This document shows positions 1-9,420 of a DNA stretch of 64,000 nucleotides, piece by piece. A program made the translations under genes and the position numbers. A model generated the notes under the pieces. That model was not told the origin of the DNA. It saw only the letters and a program-made list of their open reading frames with translations, and made no database searches. Origin of the DNA: Candidatus Lustribacter telmatis (lineage in GTDB: Bacteria > Vulcanimicrobiota > Vulcanimicrobiia > Vulcanimicrobiales > Vulcanimicrobiaceae); contig PLRU01000032.1 of the NCBI GenBank assembly GCA_003164045.1, positions 5,464 through 69,463 on the forward strand. Direction: 5' to 3'. The stretch's first letter is position 1, and each line of letters starts with the position of its first letter.

Positions 1-798
1 CGGCGGGCACGTCGGGTTGCCGAACTCGCTGAAGAGCACGGGCTTGCCCGAGAGCGACGCGGTGAGCGCGGCCAGAAACGGCACGACATCGGGATCGGTG
101 CGGCTGCGCGAGAAATCGCTGTACACCGAGTAGCCGTGCATGGTCGCAAAGATCCAGGGCTCGGCGATCGACGATGGCCGGATGTTCCGGTTGCGCGTGA
201 GATCCTCGCCGTGGATGCCGCCGGTCACCGGATGACCGGACACCGACTGCAGATCGTCGGTCAGCCGTTTGCTCCACTCGCGCCCCTCCTCGATCGATGC
301 GGGCTCGGCGACGTTGCTGAACTCGTTGCCCAGATCCCACGCCAGCACGGCCGGATGTCCGCGCAACGCCGCGCCGGCTTCGCGCGCGAGCAGGCGCTGC
401 GCTTGCAAGAGCGGTCCCGAATAGAGGTCGCCGCAGCCGTAGGGCGACTCGCCGTCCTCGGTGATCGTGCGAAAGCGGCCGGCCAGCCGGGCGGGATCGA
501 GGGTCCACGACGGCAGCCAGTTGACGCCGCTCATGTGCCCGCAGAAGAGCGTCGGCATCGCGCGCAGCCCGGCGGCCGCGATCAGCTCCATCACGCGCTC
601 GAGGCGTGCGAGCATCGTGCGGTCCATCCGGTGCGGCTCCGGCTGGAAATCGGCCCAGCGCAAAAAGAAACGGACGCTATCGAAGCCGAGCGTTGCGAGC
701 CGCGCCATATCCTCGGCGATCTCGCCCGGATCGAAGCGCTGCCACATGTGCATCGCGCTGCGCCGCGGCCAGTAATTGATGCCGAGAGAGAAACGCAT
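1..798 (-). CDS. Glycoside hydrolase, family 5-like (3' end cut by window)
   Basis: I translated this frame directly. It opens at ATG 798 and stays open for 266 codons to base 1, so the C-terminus is missing. The product begins [13 protein letters not shown] and has the look of a TIM-barrel glycosidase of the GH5/mannanase type. LGNEF carries the probable acid/base Glu at the end of strand 4, and SEFGNPT, close to the window edge, carries the probable nucleophile Glu. WxxF/W-rich segments near the N-terminus ([13 protein letters not shown]) fit a sugar-binding barrel. No signal peptide is visible, so it may be cytoplasmic or start further upstream. It diverges from purE across 58 bp. Substrate is not predictable; beta-mannan or beta-glucan are family possibilities. 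Confidence 0.75.
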   Translation of the reverse strand, partial: MRFSLGINYWPRRSAMHMWQRFDPGEIAEDMARLATLGFDSVRFFLRWADFQPEPHRMDRTMLARLERVMELIAAAGLRAMPTLFCGHMSGVNWLPSWTLDPARLAGRFRTITEDGESPYGCGDLYSGPLLQAQRLLAREAGAALRGHPAVLAWDLGNEFSNVAEPASIEEGREWSKRLTDDLQSVSGHPVTGGIHGEDLTRNRNIRPSSIAEPWIFATMHGYSVYSDFSRSRTDPDVVPFLAALTASLSGKPVLFSEFGNPTCPP

Positions 799-856
799 CC
801 AGCGCGCGCGCTTCGCAGTCGAGGGTGGGACTTCCGGTGAGCCGAAGGCCTGCGCG

Positions 857-1333
857 ATGGATAATCCGCTGGTCGGGATCGTGATGGGCTCGACCTCCGA
901 CCTCGAGACGATGCGGGCCGCAGCAACCATGCTGCAAGAACTCGGCGTGCCGTTCGAGATGAAAGTCGTCTCGGCGCACCGCACGCCCGACCTGATGTTC
1001 CGCTATGCCGAAGGCGCGAAGGACCGCGGGCTGCGCGTCATTATTGCCGGCGCCGGCGGTGCGGCGCACTTGCCCGGGATGCTGGCCACGAAGACGCAAT
1101 TGCCGATCATCGGCGTGCCGGTCGAATCGCGTGCGCTCAAGGGCATGGATTCGCTGCTCTCGATCGCCCAGATGCCGGCCGGCGTGCCGGTGGCGACGAT
1201 GGCCATCGGCGGTGCGGTGAATGCCGCGTTGTATGCCGCCCGCATTCTTGCGTTGAGCGATGGTGCGCTGGCGCGGCGGCTCGAGGAACGCACGGCACGC
1301 ATCGCTCGCGAGGTCGAAGCAACGATCCTGTGA
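857..1333 (+). CDS. purE: N5-carboxyaminoimidazole ribonucleotide mutase
   Basis: PurE converts N5-CAIR to CAIR in purine biosynthesis, after PurK. The 158-residue length is typical of class I Pur[10 protein letters not shown] near residue 12, SAHRTPDL near 40 and [12 protein letters not shown] near 70 are the substrate-phosphate and active-site segments of the family. ATG 857 is chosen because the family motif starts 10 residues later; longer versions of the frame reach into the divergent hydrolase promoter. The stop overlaps the GTG of purK by 4 bp, so the two are translationally coupled. Confidence 0.96.
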   Translation: MDNPLVGIVMGSTSDLETMRAAATMLQELGVPFEMKVVSAHRTPDLMFRYAEGAKDRGLRVIIAGAGGAAHLPGMLATKTQLPIIGVPVESRALKGMDSLLSIAQMPAGVPVATMAIGGAVNAALYAARILALSDGALARRLEERTARIAREVEATIL

Positions 1334-2475
1334 TCCGCACGATCGGTATTCTCGGCGGCGGACAACTCGGCCGGATGCTTACACTCGAAGCGAAGCGCAT
1401 GGGCTATCGCGTCGTGACGCTCGAGCCGTTTCCCGACTCGCCGACGGGACAGATCGCCGACGAGCAACTCGTTGCGGCCTACGACGATCTGCGCGCGATC
1501 GGCGAACTCGGCGCGCGCAGCGACATCGTAACCTACGAATTCGAGAACATTCCGCTGGAATCGGTGCTGGCGCTCGAAGCCGACCGGCGGCTGGTGGATC
1601 CGAACGCCGCCGTCTTGCGCATCACGCAGGAGCGCATCCTCGAAAAGACGTTCGTGCGCGAGTGCGGCATTCCGACGGCGGACTTCGCGCCGGTACGCGA
1701 TCGTGACGAGTTCGAGGCGGCGCTCGCGCGGATCGGGTTTCCCGGCGTGCTCAAGACGACGATGGGCGGCTACGACGGTAAGGGACAATGGGTCGTGCGC
1801 GACCGTGCCGCGGCCGAAGCGGCGCTGGAAGAGGCGCGCGGAGCGGCGCTGATCTGGGAGCGGCTGATCGCGTTCGACCGCGAACTCTCGATCATTGCGA
1901 CGCGTGACGAAGGCGGCGACGTCGTTGCGTTTCCCGTTTCGGAAAACATCCACGATCACGGCGTGCTTGCCATGACGATCGTTCCCGGCCGCGTGTCCGG
2001 CGCGATTGCCGAACGCGCGAACGCATACGCGCACACGATCGCGACGAAGCTCGGCATCGTCGGCACGTTTTGCGTGGAATTTTTCCAGGCCGGCGACGAC
2101 TTGCTCGTCAACGAGATCGCGCCGCGCGTGCACAACAGCGGGCACTACTCGCTCGACGCCACGCAAATCTCACAATACGAGCTGCACGTGCGCGCCATCT
2201 GCGGTTTACCGCTCGTGAAACCGAAGCTTTTCGCGCCGGCCGTGATGGTGAACATTCTCGGCACGGGTGAGGGCAACGTGCTCGAAGGCGTGCGCGAGAT
2301 CTTACGCGATCCCGATCTGAAGCTGCACATGTACGGCAAAGCGAATGCCGCGCTGCGCCGCAAGATGGCGCATTTCACGGTGCTCGGCACCTCGGTCGAC
2401 GATGCGATCGCGCGCGCCGAGCGCGCCCGCGCGGCCCTGCATTGGGCCGACGATCGCGTCACCAGCCGCACCTAG
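1330..2475 (+). CDS. purK: N5-carboxyaminoimidazole ribonucleotide synthase
   Basis: PurK is an ATP-grasp enzyme that carboxylates AIR to N5-CAIR using ATP and bicarbonate, supplying PurE. At 381 residues it has the usual length. It opens with [11 protein letters not shown], the family N-terminal nucleotide-fold motif. The ATP-grasp core follows ([41 protein letters not shown]). Start is GTG 1330, inside the purE stop. A methyltransferase gene follows after 3 bp, in the same direction. Confidence 0.96.
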   Translation: MIRTIGILGGGQLGRMLTLEAKRMGYRVVTLEPFPDSPTGQIADEQLVAAYDDLRAIGELGARSDIVTYEFENIPLESVLALEADRRLVDPNAAVLRITQERILEKTFVRECGIPTADFAPVRDRDEFEAALARIGFPGVLKTTMGGYDGKGQWVVRDRAAAEAALEEARGAALIWERLIAFDRELSIIATRDEGGDVVAFPVSENIHDHGVLAMTIVPGRVSGAIAERANAYAHTIATKLGIVGTFCVEFFQAGDDLLVNEIAPRVHNSGHYSLDATQISQYELHVRAICGLPLVKPKLFAPAVMVNILGTGEGNVLEGVREILRDPDLKLHMYGKANAALRRKMAHFTVLGTSVDDAIARAERARAALHWADDRVTSRT

Positions 2476-2478
2476 CCG

Positions 2479-3261
2479 ATGGAACGCGAACGCGCCGCCG
2501 CCTTTTGGGAAGCGAACGCGGAAACGTGGACGCAACATTCGCGCGCGGGCTACGATGTGTACCGCGACAACGTCAATACGCCCGGATTTCTCGCCATGCT
2601 GCCGCCGGTCGCGGGGTTGCTCGGGCTCGACATCGGTTGCGGCGAGGGCGCGAACACGCGCTCGGTCGCGCGTTTGGGCGCGCGCATGGAGGCGATCGAC
2701 GCTGCGCCGACGTTCGTAAAACACGCCGCCGACGCCGAACGCAGCGAGCCGCTCGGCATCACCTACGGCGTGGGCGATGCGCAGGCGTTGCCCTTCCCTG
2801 ATGGGCGGTTCGACTTCGCGACGGCGTTCATGGTGTTCATGGACGTGCCCGATTATCGCGCGGCGCTCGCGGAAGCGCATCGCGTGGTGCGCCCGGGCGG
2901 ATTCTTGCAGTTCTCCATCCTGCATCCGTGCTTCGTGCCGCCGCATCGTCGCGTCGTGCGCGATGCGGCGGGCGTGCCGCACACGATCGAGGTCGCGCGC
3001 TACTTCGACAAGATCGACGGCGAAGTGGAGCGCTGGAAGTTCTCCGCGGCGCCAGAGGCGGTGCAAGAAGTCACCGAGCCCTTTGCAACGCCGCTCTTTC
3101 ACCACACGCTCTCCGAGTGGCTCAACGCCGTCATCGACGCGGGCTTCAGCCTCGAGCGCATCGGCGAACCGTCCGTCGACGAAGCCACGGCCGCGCGCGT
3201 GCCGAGCGTTGCTGACTCGCGGATCGCCCCGTTATTTTTGCACGTGCGCGGCCGTAAGTGA
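2479..3261 (+). CDS. Class I SAM-dependent methyltransferase
   Basis: A 260-residue soluble protein with the Rossmann-type methyltransferase core. Motif I is LDIGCGEGANTRSVARLGA near residue 50, where glycines bind AdoMet. The acidic end of strand 2 is MEAIDAAP, motif II is VGDAQALPFPDGRFD and motif III is HRVVRPGGFL. This is the Methyltransf_11/25 type that acts on small molecules, quinones or lipids. It follows purK after 3 bp, probably as a third cistron. There is no obvious link to purine synthesis and the acceptor cannot be predicted. Confidence 0.85.
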   Translation: MERERAAAFWEANAETWTQHSRAGYDVYRDNVNTPGFLAMLPPVAGLLGLDIGCGEGANTRSVARLGARMEAIDAAPTFVKHAADAERSEPLGITYGVGDAQALPFPDGRFDFATAFMVFMDVPDYRAALAEAHRVVRPGGFLQFSILHPCFVPPHRRVVRDAAGVPHTIEVARYFDKIDGEVERWKFSAAPEAVQEVTEPFATPLFHHTLSEWLNAVIDAGFSLERIGEPSVDEATAARVPSVADSRIAPLFLHVRGRK

Positions 3262-3268
3262 ACCTCCG

Positions 3269-3781
3269 CTAGAGGAACGCGGGCCGTTTACCCGAGGTAT
3301 TGCCGCAGTACGTCATGTGTTCGGCGTGCGGAACGTACCACGCGTGGATATCGTAGTGCGGCACGAGATAGCCGGGATGACCGTGCGGTTCCCACCAAAT
3401 GTCGACGTGATTGATCGTATAGCCGGGCAGGGGCTTGAGCTGATCGTCCCAACTTCCGCCACTGGCGAACTTCGCAGACGAAACCATGATTTCGGTGAAG
3501 ACGGGCTTGCCGTTGTAGTAGCCGTAGAACGGCCCGAACGGCTGATCCTTGGCCTTCGCGTAGTGAAAGCCCATCGATGGGATGCAGCCCATCACGGGGA
3601 CGAGCCCTTTCGGTAAACCCGGCGGATTGGGCTTACCCGGCGTCATCATCATTTTCATGATTGCCGGCGTCATGCCCGGGGGCAATTTCATCGGCTCTTG
3701 CGCGACCGAGGCCGCGGTTGAGATTATCGCGAGCGCAGCCGCGATGCAGGCGAAGCGTAGTGCACGAATCATACTATGCAA
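3269..3781 (-). CDS. Secreted protein, DUF5602/TTHB210-like (tentative)
   Basis: The 170-residue product starts with a classical signal peptide: MHSMIRALRF, a hydrophobic stretch, then cleavage near SVAQ. The mature part is rich in Met, Pro, Gly, His and Tyr. Segments such as MGCIPSMGFHYAKAKD, HGHPGYLVPHYDIHAW and PHAEHMTYCG place many His and Cys residues where a metal could bind. The HYDIHxW pattern reminds me of the TTHB210/DUF5602 family, but I cannot confirm this. ATG 3781 is used; the ATG three codons on is equally possible. It starts immediately after the stop of the upstream glycosyltransferase, so it may be the last gene of that operon. Confidence 0.6.
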   Translation of the reverse strand: MHSMIRALRFACIAAALAIISTAASVAQEPMKLPPGMTPAIMKMMMTPGKPNPPGLPKGLVPVMGCIPSMGFHYAKAKDQPFGPFYGYYNGKPVFTEIMVSSAKFASGGSWDDQLKPLPGYTINHVDIWWEPHGHPGYLVPHYDIHAWYVPHAEHMTYCGNTSGKRPAFL

Positions 3782-4981
3782 TTAGACGCCCGCTTGCTGT
3801 TCTCCCACCGTCATTCGCGGCTCGCGGACGGCGAGTTCGTAGGTTTGGACGCTCGCGCGCGGCGGATTGTCCGTGTATGCCATCGGACGATCCCACCAAT
3901 CATGCGCGCGCGCCGCAAGGCGCTCGGCTGAGGGGCGAGCGGGCGTGCGCAGTTCCAGCGCCGCGCGGTATGCGTCGAGGTAGCGGTCGACCATGCGTTC
4001 GGTCGAAAACGTCGATGTTACGCGTTCGCGGCACGCCGAGCGCGAGAGCGCGGCGAGTTGCGGCACGCGGGCGATTGCATCGTCAACCGTCGCGCACGTG
4101 AAACCGGTCGTGCCGTCGATGATGATCTCCGGCACGGAGCCCATTGCCGCGCCGAGGACGGGCGTGCCGCATGCCATCGCTTCGATGAGCGTGAGGCCGA
4201 AGCGCTCCGGGCGCGTCGTCATGTGCACGAGCGCGAGCGCGCCGCCGAGCAGCTCGTCGCGCTGCTTGCCGCGGACGTGGCCGAGAAACTGCACGGCGTC
4301 GCCGTCGATGTGCGGCTCGACCTGTTCTTTGAAATACGTTTCATCGTGCGGGATGCCGGCCATCTTCAAGCGCACGCCCGCGCGTTTGGCAATCTCGATT
4401 GCGAGATGCGCGCCTTTCTCGGGATGGAAGCGTGCGAGGAACAACAGATAGTCGCCCGCGCGGTCGACGAACGTGAACGTGCCGGGGTCGATGCCGTTGT
4501 ATGTCGTCGCGAGATAGTCGAGACCGGGGTCGCGGTCCGCGTCGCTGATCGAGCAGTAGAAACTCCGCGCGGCTCCCGCATAATACGCGGCGAGAATCGG
4601 CGGGGAGGAGAAGCCGTGAATCGTCGTGATCATCGGCGGCGCGGGTGTTGCCAGCGCGTAGGTGAGCGGCTTCCAATCGAAGTTGTTGTGGATCAGATCG
4701 AAGTCGGCGGCGCGTTCGAAGAGCCGGCCGGTATGCAGCGCGCCGTAAACGTCGCCGTTGAGCGTCGGGTCTTCGCTCGTGCCGTGGGGAACGACCGATG
4801 CGACGCGGCCTGCAAAGGCGGAGTCGCCGGTGGCAAAGAGCGTAACGTCGAGGCCACGCCGCCGCATGCCGTCGGCGATGTTGTAGGCGACCTGCTCCCA
4901 CGGGCCGTAGCCCGGGGGCGGCGTGGGCCACGAGATCGGCGCGAGTAGCGCGAGCCGGCAGCCGCTAAGGCTACGCTCCAC
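3782..4981 (-). CDS. Glycosyltransferase family 4 protein
   Basis: A 399-residue GT-B fold enzyme. The N-terminal acceptor domain contains PTPPPGYGPWEQVAYNIADG. The C-terminal nucleotide-sugar domain has the GT4 signature E-x7-E in FGLTLIEAMACGTPVLGAAM and PEIIIDGTTGF. GTG 4981 is chosen because the conserved part begins there; it overlaps the end of the HMG-CoA lyase gene by 11 bp, and an in-frame upstream extension is only a shadow of that gene. GT4 enzymes transfer a sugar from an NDP-sugar with retention. Acceptor unknown. Its place at the end of a leucine-degradation-type operon is unexplained. Confidence 0.88.
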   Translation of the reverse strand: MERSLSGCRLALLAPISWPTPPPGYGPWEQVAYNIADGMRRRGLDVTLFATGDSAFAGRVASVVPHGTSEDPTLNGDVYGALHTGRLFERAADFDLIHNNFDWKPLTYALATPAPPMITTIHGFSSPPILAAYYAGAARSFYCSISDADRDPGLDYLATTYNGIDPGTFTFVDRAGDYLLFLARFHPEKGAHLAIEIAKRAGVRLKMAGIPHDETYFKEQVEPHIDGDAVQFLGHVRGKQRDELLGGALALVHMTTRPERFGLTLIEAMACGTPVLGAAMGSVPEIIIDGTTGFTCATVDDAIARVPQLAALSRSACRERVTSTFSTERMVDRYLDAYRAALELRTPARPSAERLAARAHDWWDRPMAYTDNPPRASVQTYELAVREPRMTVGEQQAGV

Positions 4982-5903
4982 GGGTAGCGGCGGCTTCGAG
5001 CGCGCGGTACGCGCGTGAGACGACGCGGCCATTGAGCACGCCGTCGATGAAGCGCGACGCATCGCGCAGGCGATCGATATCGATCCCCGTTTCGATGCCC
5101 ATGCCGTGGAGGAGATACAGCACGTCTTCGGTCGCGACGTTTCCGGTCGCACCCGGCGCGAACGGGCAGCCGCCGAGGCCGCCGGCCGACGAGTCGTACT
5201 CGTGCACGCCGAGCTGCAATCCGGCCATGATGTTTGCCAGACCCGTGCCGCGCGTATCGTGGAAATGCAGGCCGAAGCGTTCGAGCCCGATGCCGGCCTC
5301 GCGCAACGCGCTCACAACGTCGATGACTTGATTGGGCGTCGCAACGCCGATCGTGTCGGCGATCGAGAGCGTATCGGCGCCGGCATCGAGGAGCGCCTGG
5401 GCAACGCGCACGACGTTCCCGACCGGAACCGTGCCTTCGAAGGGGCAGCCGAAGGCCGTCGACACCGATGCGCGCACCTGCATGCCGTTCGCATGCGCCC
5501 GTTTGATGACGGCAGCAAACGTGGCTAGCGACGCGTCGATCGACATGCGGATGTTGCGTTGCGCGAACGTTTCCGAGGCCGCGGTGAACACGGCGATTTC
5601 CGTCACTCCGGCGGCCAGCGCGCGATCGAGCCCGCGCTCGTTCGGTACGAGCGCGATATACCGAACGCCGGCGCGCTTGTGAATCGCCGGGAACACGTCG
5701 TCGGCGTCGGCGAGCTGCGGCACGGCGGCCGGGCTCACGAACGACGTTGCCTCGATCACCAGAACGCCCGCATCGACGAGCATCTCGATGTACCGCACCT
5801 TGTCGGCGGCCGGAACCGAGGATGCTTCGTTTTGCAATCCATCGCGCGGGCCGACTTCGCAAATCGTGACGCGCTTGGGAAACGAGGCGTAGGGGTTGCT
5901 CAT
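4971..5903 (-). CDS. liuE: Hydroxymethylglutaryl-CoA lyase
   Basis: Cleaves 3-hydroxy-3-methylglutaryl-CoA to acetyl-CoA and acetoacetate, the last step of leucine catabolism. The 310 residues form a DRE-TIM metallolyase. EVGPRDGLQNE near residue 15 is the diagnostic metal- and substrate-binding strand, LHFHDTRG carries metal-binding His residues, and GGLGGCPFAPGATGN is the catalytic-Cys loop typical of HMG-CoA lyase rather than of citramalate or isopropylmalate synthases. ATG 5903 overlaps the stop of the upstream hydrolase (ATGA). Upstream in the operon are the carboxylase alpha subunit and an enoyl-CoA hydratase, which together give the methylcrotonyl-CoA to HMG-CoA route. Confidence 0.94.
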   Translation of the reverse strand: MSNPYASFPKRVTICEVGPRDGLQNEASSVPAADKVRYIEMLVDAGVLVIEATSFVSPAAVPQLADADDVFPAIHKRAGVRYIALVPNERGLDRALAAGVTEIAVFTAASETFAQRNIRMSIDASLATFAAVIKRAHANGMQVRASVSTAFGCPFEGTVPVGNVVRVAQALLDAGADTLSIADTIGVATPNQVIDVVSALREAGIGLERFGLHFHDTRGTGLANIMAGLQLGVHEYDSSAGGLGGCPFAPGATGNVATEDVLYLLHGMGIETGIDIDRLRDASRFIDGVLNGRVVSRAYRALEAAATRGA

Positions 5904-6664
5904 GTGACGCTCTCTCCGCGCAGGAAGCGAGCGATGATCTCGACTTCCCGGTGCCAGATCCGGTCGTCGGCGCGAAAGCCTTTGCCGATCAGGGCGACGA
6001 TATCGAAAACCGCACCGAGGTTGAGATGGTTCGCCATCGAGTCGGCGATGATCGCCTCGGGAAGATTGTGCTCGAGCGTCGCCGAGTCGACCCGGATCAC
6101 GCCGTCGCTTTCTTCCTTGGCCAGCCGGCCCGCGATGGCGAGCGCACGGTGCCCCTCGGGCACGGTCCACGGCGTGCGATCGAGCTTCCACCGTCTCTTT
6201 TTCGGGTTGTGCGTCGGCACCCACGTTCCGCTGCACCCGTTGAGCCAGAGCAGAAACGGTGATGCGACATCGAGGTCGTCGATCACCCGATGCGGGATCC
6301 ACATGAGTTTCAAGAGATTCGCGATGTAGTTGCTGATGAGCCCCGTGTTCGGTGCGCCGATCTGAATCGTCGCCGCGATTTCTCCGACGCGCTCCGGATA
6401 GGCGCGCAAGAAGCCGCGGTTGACGAGTCCGCCCGCGCTGTAGCCGATCGTGGCGATCGGGAATGCGCCGGGTTCGCGCTGCTTGAGCCCATCGAGAAAT
6501 TGCGCGAAACGATCGATGCGATCGCGCAGCGCGTCGCGTCCGCCGGGGAAGACCGTGCAGTCGAAGCCGTACGCGGCGAGCCCATCGATTCCGTGGCGCC
6601 CGTCGATGAACGTCCGCATCACGTCGGAGTTTTCGTGCCAGCCGGGTAGCAAGACGACCTTCAT
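5900..6664 (-). CDS. Alpha/beta hydrolase, lipase-like
   Basis: A 254-residue protein that opens VVLLPGWHENSDVM, the usual beta-strand and oxyanion region of an alpha/beta hydrolase. IGYSAGGLVNRG is the nucleophile elbow (GxSxG with catalytic Ser). A following QIGAPNTG segment resembles PGAP1/triacylglycerol-lipase-like families. A C-terminal His (ANHLNLG) is a candidate for the triad. No signal peptide is seen, so it is probably cytoplasmic. It is coupled at both ends by 4-bp overlaps to the carboxylase subunit and HMG-CoA lyase genes. It could be a thioesterase or ester hydrolase for the same pathway, but this is inference. Confidence 0.78.
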   Translation of the reverse strand: MKVVLLPGWHENSDVMRTFIDGRHGIDGLAAYGFDCTVFPGGRDALRDRIDRFAQFLDGLKQREPGAFPIATIGYSAGGLVNRGFLRAYPERVGEIAATIQIGAPNTGLISNYIANLLKLMWIPHRVIDDLDVASPFLLWLNGCSGTWVPTHNPKKRRWKLDRTPWTVPEGHRALAIAGRLAKEESDGVIRVDSATLEHNLPEAIIADSMANHLNLGAVFDIVALIGKGFRADDRIWHREVEIIARFLRGESVT

Positions 6665-8526
6665 GCAGCGCCGATCGTAACGAGCGCCGCGCCGGCCGCA
6701 ACGAGGTCGCCGGTGGCGACGTGAAGTGCGCTCACCGTGCCGGCAATCGGGGCTTCGATGCGGTGTTCCATCTTCATTGCCTCCAGCACGACGAGCAGAT
6801 CGTGCAGCTTCACCTCTGCACCGTTTTGGACAGCGACGTTGACGATCTTCCCGGGCATCGGCGCGGTAACGCTACCGCTGCCGTGGGAGGCTCCGCTGCG
6901 CGTCGCGACGGCGCTAGGCGGAGGCGCGCTGACGATACCGGTCGCCGCAGTGGCAGATACTGGTCCCTCGAACGGAATGTCGCCTTCCACTGCTCCGCTG
7001 AGGTGCCAGCCGTTCGCGGTGCGATCGGCGGTGATATGTGCCCGGACGCCTTCGTGTTCGAGCACGAGCGGAATGCCGAGACCGGCCGGCCGCCACCCGT
7101 AGCCGGAACGCACCAGCGCCGCGGCCGCAGCGAGCAGCGCGTTCGCTGTTCGTTGTTGCGTATATGCGGCTAGCGCCGCACCGCGTTCTTCGAGGAAGCT
7201 CGTGGTGGTATCGCCGCCTGCGAACGCGGCGTCGGCCGCAATCGCGCGCAGCAGCGGCAGGTTTGTCGGCAGACCGGTGATCTGCGTTTCGTCGAGCGTC
7301 GTTCGCAAACGTGCGATGGCGGCAGCCCGATCGTCGTCCCACACGATGATCTTCGCGAGCATCGAATCGTAGAAGACCGGCACGTCGCTCCCGCTGCGGA
7401 CGCCCGCATCGAGCCGCACGCCGGGCGCGCGCGGAACCTCGAAGGTCGCGATCGTGCCGGCCTGCGGTGCGTAGTCGTGCGCCGGGTCTTCCGCATTGAG
7501 GCGTACTTCGATCGCCCAGCCGCGTGCGGCAACATCGGTTTGCGTGAAGCGCAGCGGTTCGCCGTTTGCGATGCGCAGTTGCTCGTGCACGAGGTCGATG
7601 CCGTAGACGAGTTCGGTGACCGGATGCTCCACTTGCAGGCGCGCATTCATTTCGAGAAACGCAAACGTTCCGTCGGCAGCGAGCAAGAACTCGACCGTTC
7701 CGGCATTCGTGTAGCCCACGCTGCGGGCGGCGGCCACGGCTGCCGCGCCCATGCGCGCGCGCAGCTCCGGATCGAGCGCGAGCGAGGGCGCTTCCTCAAC
7801 GACTTTCTGGTGGCGGCGCTGGATCGAACATTCGCGCTCGCCGAGGTGTACGGTCGCGCCGTGCGCATCGGCGAGAATCTGAAACTCGATGTGCCGCGGC
7901 CGGCGCAAGTAGCGCTCCAGCAGAACGGCATCGTCGCCGAATGAGGCCAGGGCTTCGCGCCGTGCCGACGCGAGTGCGGCATCGAACGTTGCGAGATCGT
8001 CAACGACGCGCATGCCGCGTCCGCCGCCGCCGGCCACCGCTTTGATCACGAGCGGCGTGCCGATCGCCGCGGCTTCGCGCCGTAACACGGCAGCGTCTTG
8101 ATCGTTGCCGTCGTAGCCCGCAACGACGGGGACGCCCGCCGCGCGCACGCGCCGTTTGGCTTCGCTCTTTGAGCCCATCGCGTCGATCGCGGCCGGCGAG
8201 GGACCGACGAAGATCAGTCCCGCGTCGATCACCGCTTGCGCGAACGGCGCGCGCTCCGAGAGAAAGCCGTAACCGGGATGCACGGCGTCGGCGCCGAGCG
8301 TGCGTGCGGCGACGATGATGGCCGCGCCGTCGAGATACGATTCGGTTGCCGGTCCGGGTCCGATCCGCACCGACTCGTCGAGCGCTTCGCGAAACGCGGC
8401 GTTGGCGTCGGCGTCGGAGTACACGCCCACCGGAGAAATGCCCGCTTCGCGCGCACCTCGGGCAATGCGGATGGCAATCTCACCGCGATTCGCGATGAGC
8501 AGGCGGCGAATCACCGATCGTGCCAT
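6661..8526 (-). CDS. liuD: Acyl-CoA carboxylase alpha subunit (biotin carboxylase + biotin carrier), methylcrotonyl-CoA type
   Basis: The 621 residues contain biotin carboxylase first: LLIANRGEIAIRIARG at residue 8, then the ATP-grasp with KAVAGGGGRGMR and MNARLQVEHPVTE. A linker domain follows, then a biotinyl domain with EAMKMEH, biotinylated at Lys585. It carboxylates biotin with ATP and bicarbonate. Neighbouring HMG-CoA lyase and enoyl-CoA hydratase favour 3-methylcrotonyl-CoA as substrate, and a matching beta subunit lies at 14765-16348. Propionyl- or geranyl-CoA are alternatives. ATG 8526 overlaps the hydratase gene by 16 bp; GTG 8514 is another possible start. Confidence 0.92.
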   Translation of the reverse strand: MARSVIRRLLIANRGEIAIRIARGAREAGISPVGVYSDADANAAFREALDESVRIGPGPATESYLDGAAIIVAARTLGADAVHPGYGFLSERAPFAQAVIDAGLIFVGPSPAAIDAMGSKSEAKRRVRAAGVPVVAGYDGNDQDAAVLRREAAAIGTPLVIKAVAGGGGRGMRVVDDLATFDAALASARREALASFGDDAVLLERYLRRPRHIEFQILADAHGATVHLGERECSIQRRHQKVVEEAPSLALDPELRARMGAAAVAAARSVGYTNAGTVEFLLAADGTFAFLEMNARLQVEHPVTELVYGIDLVHEQLRIANGEPLRFTQTDVAARGWAIEVRLNAEDPAHDYAPQAGTIATFEVPRAPGVRLDAGVRSGSDVPVFYDSMLAKIIVWDDDRAAAIARLRTTLDETQITGLPTNLPLLRAIAADAAFAGGDTTTSFLEERGAALAAYTQQRTANALLAAAAALVRSGYGWRPAGLGIPLVLEHEGVRAHITADRTANGWHLSGAVEGDIPFEGPVSATAATGIVSAPPPSAVATRSGASHGSGSVTAPMPGKIVNVAVQNGAEVKLHDLLVVLEAMKMEHRIEAPIAGTVSALHVATGDLVAAGAALVTIGAA

Positions 8527-9296
8527 GCCGCCGGACGCCGTTCGAGAAACGCGCGCAAGCCCTCTTGACCTTCAGGGGAGGTACGCTGTTTTGCGATGGC
8601 GCGTGCGGTGAGCTTGGTGGCCTCATCCGGCGTTGCCGCGACGACGTCGCGCACGACGGCTTTTGCTGCGGCAATGGCGGATGGAGCGGCCGTTCGGAAT
8701 TCCTCGAGAATCGAGGCGATGCGCGTATCGAGTTCTTTCGCCGGAACGACGTGATGCGCGAGACCGATGCGCTGCGCCGTTACGGCATCGAAGCGCTCGC
8801 CGGTGACGAACAACGCGCGGGCATTCGAGACGCCGATTTTGGCAACCGCGAACGGCGAGATCACCGCCGGTATGATGCCGAGCTTCACTTCGGTGAAACC
8901 GAAGACGGCATCGTTCGCCGCAACGACGATGTCGGCGACGGCCGCGAGGCCGCACCCGCCCCCGAGTGCCGCGCCTTGCACCCGCGCGATCACGGGCTTG
9001 GGGCAGCGGTCGATCGCGATGAGCATCGCGGCCATCGCTTCGGCATCGCGGATGTTCTCCGCTTCGGTGAGATCGAGCGCGGCGCGCATCCAGCCGATAT
9101 CGGCGCCGCCGCTAAAGGTTTTGCCCTCGCCGGCAAGCACGATCGTCCGGACGCCGTCGTCGGCACTTAGGGCCCTAAAAGCGTCGCGCAGTGCGGCGAT
9201 GAGTTCGGCGTTGAAGGCGTTGCGAACGTCGGGACGGTTCATCGTCACGCGAACACGCGTTCCGTCGCGCTCGATCCGTACGAGAGAGTCAGTCAC
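8511..9296 (-). CDS. liuC: Enoyl-CoA hydratase/isomerase family protein, probably methylglutaconyl-CoA hydratase
   Basis: Crotonase-fold enzyme of 261 residues. MNRPDVRNAFNAEL near the N-terminus, GEGKTFSGGADIGWM (first oxyanion-hole segment) and GAALGGGCGLAAVADIVV (second oxyanion hole) are all present, and EVKLGIIPAVISPF carries a candidate catalytic Glu. In the leucine pathway this enzyme would hydrate 3-methylglutaconyl-CoA to HMG-CoA, which fits the operon. GTG 9296 is preferred because the alignable sequence starts two residues later; no strong Shine-Dalgarno distinguishes it. It is the first gene of the minus-strand operon. Confidence 0.88.
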   Translation of the reverse strand: MTDSLVRIERDGTRVRVTMNRPDVRNAFNAELIAALRDAFRALSADDGVRTIVLAGEGKTFSGGADIGWMRAALDLTEAENIRDAEAMAAMLIAIDRCPKPVIARVQGAALGGGCGLAAVADIVVAANDAVFGFTEVKLGIIPAVISPFAVAKIGVSNARALFVTGERFDAVTAQRIGLAHHVVPAKELDTRIASILEEFRTAAPSAIAAAKAVVRDVVAATPDEATKLTARAIAKQRTSPEGQEGLRAFLERRPAAWHDR

Positions 9297-9420
9297 CGGG
9301 GCGGCTTCAACGCTCAAAGGAGAACATCCGCGTCCGTCCGGAGAACGTTTCCTCACCAAGGGTGCGCCGCCGTAAGGGGCCTTACGCCAGCGGTGCGCCT
9401 GCGCGAGGTAGGATTCCAAC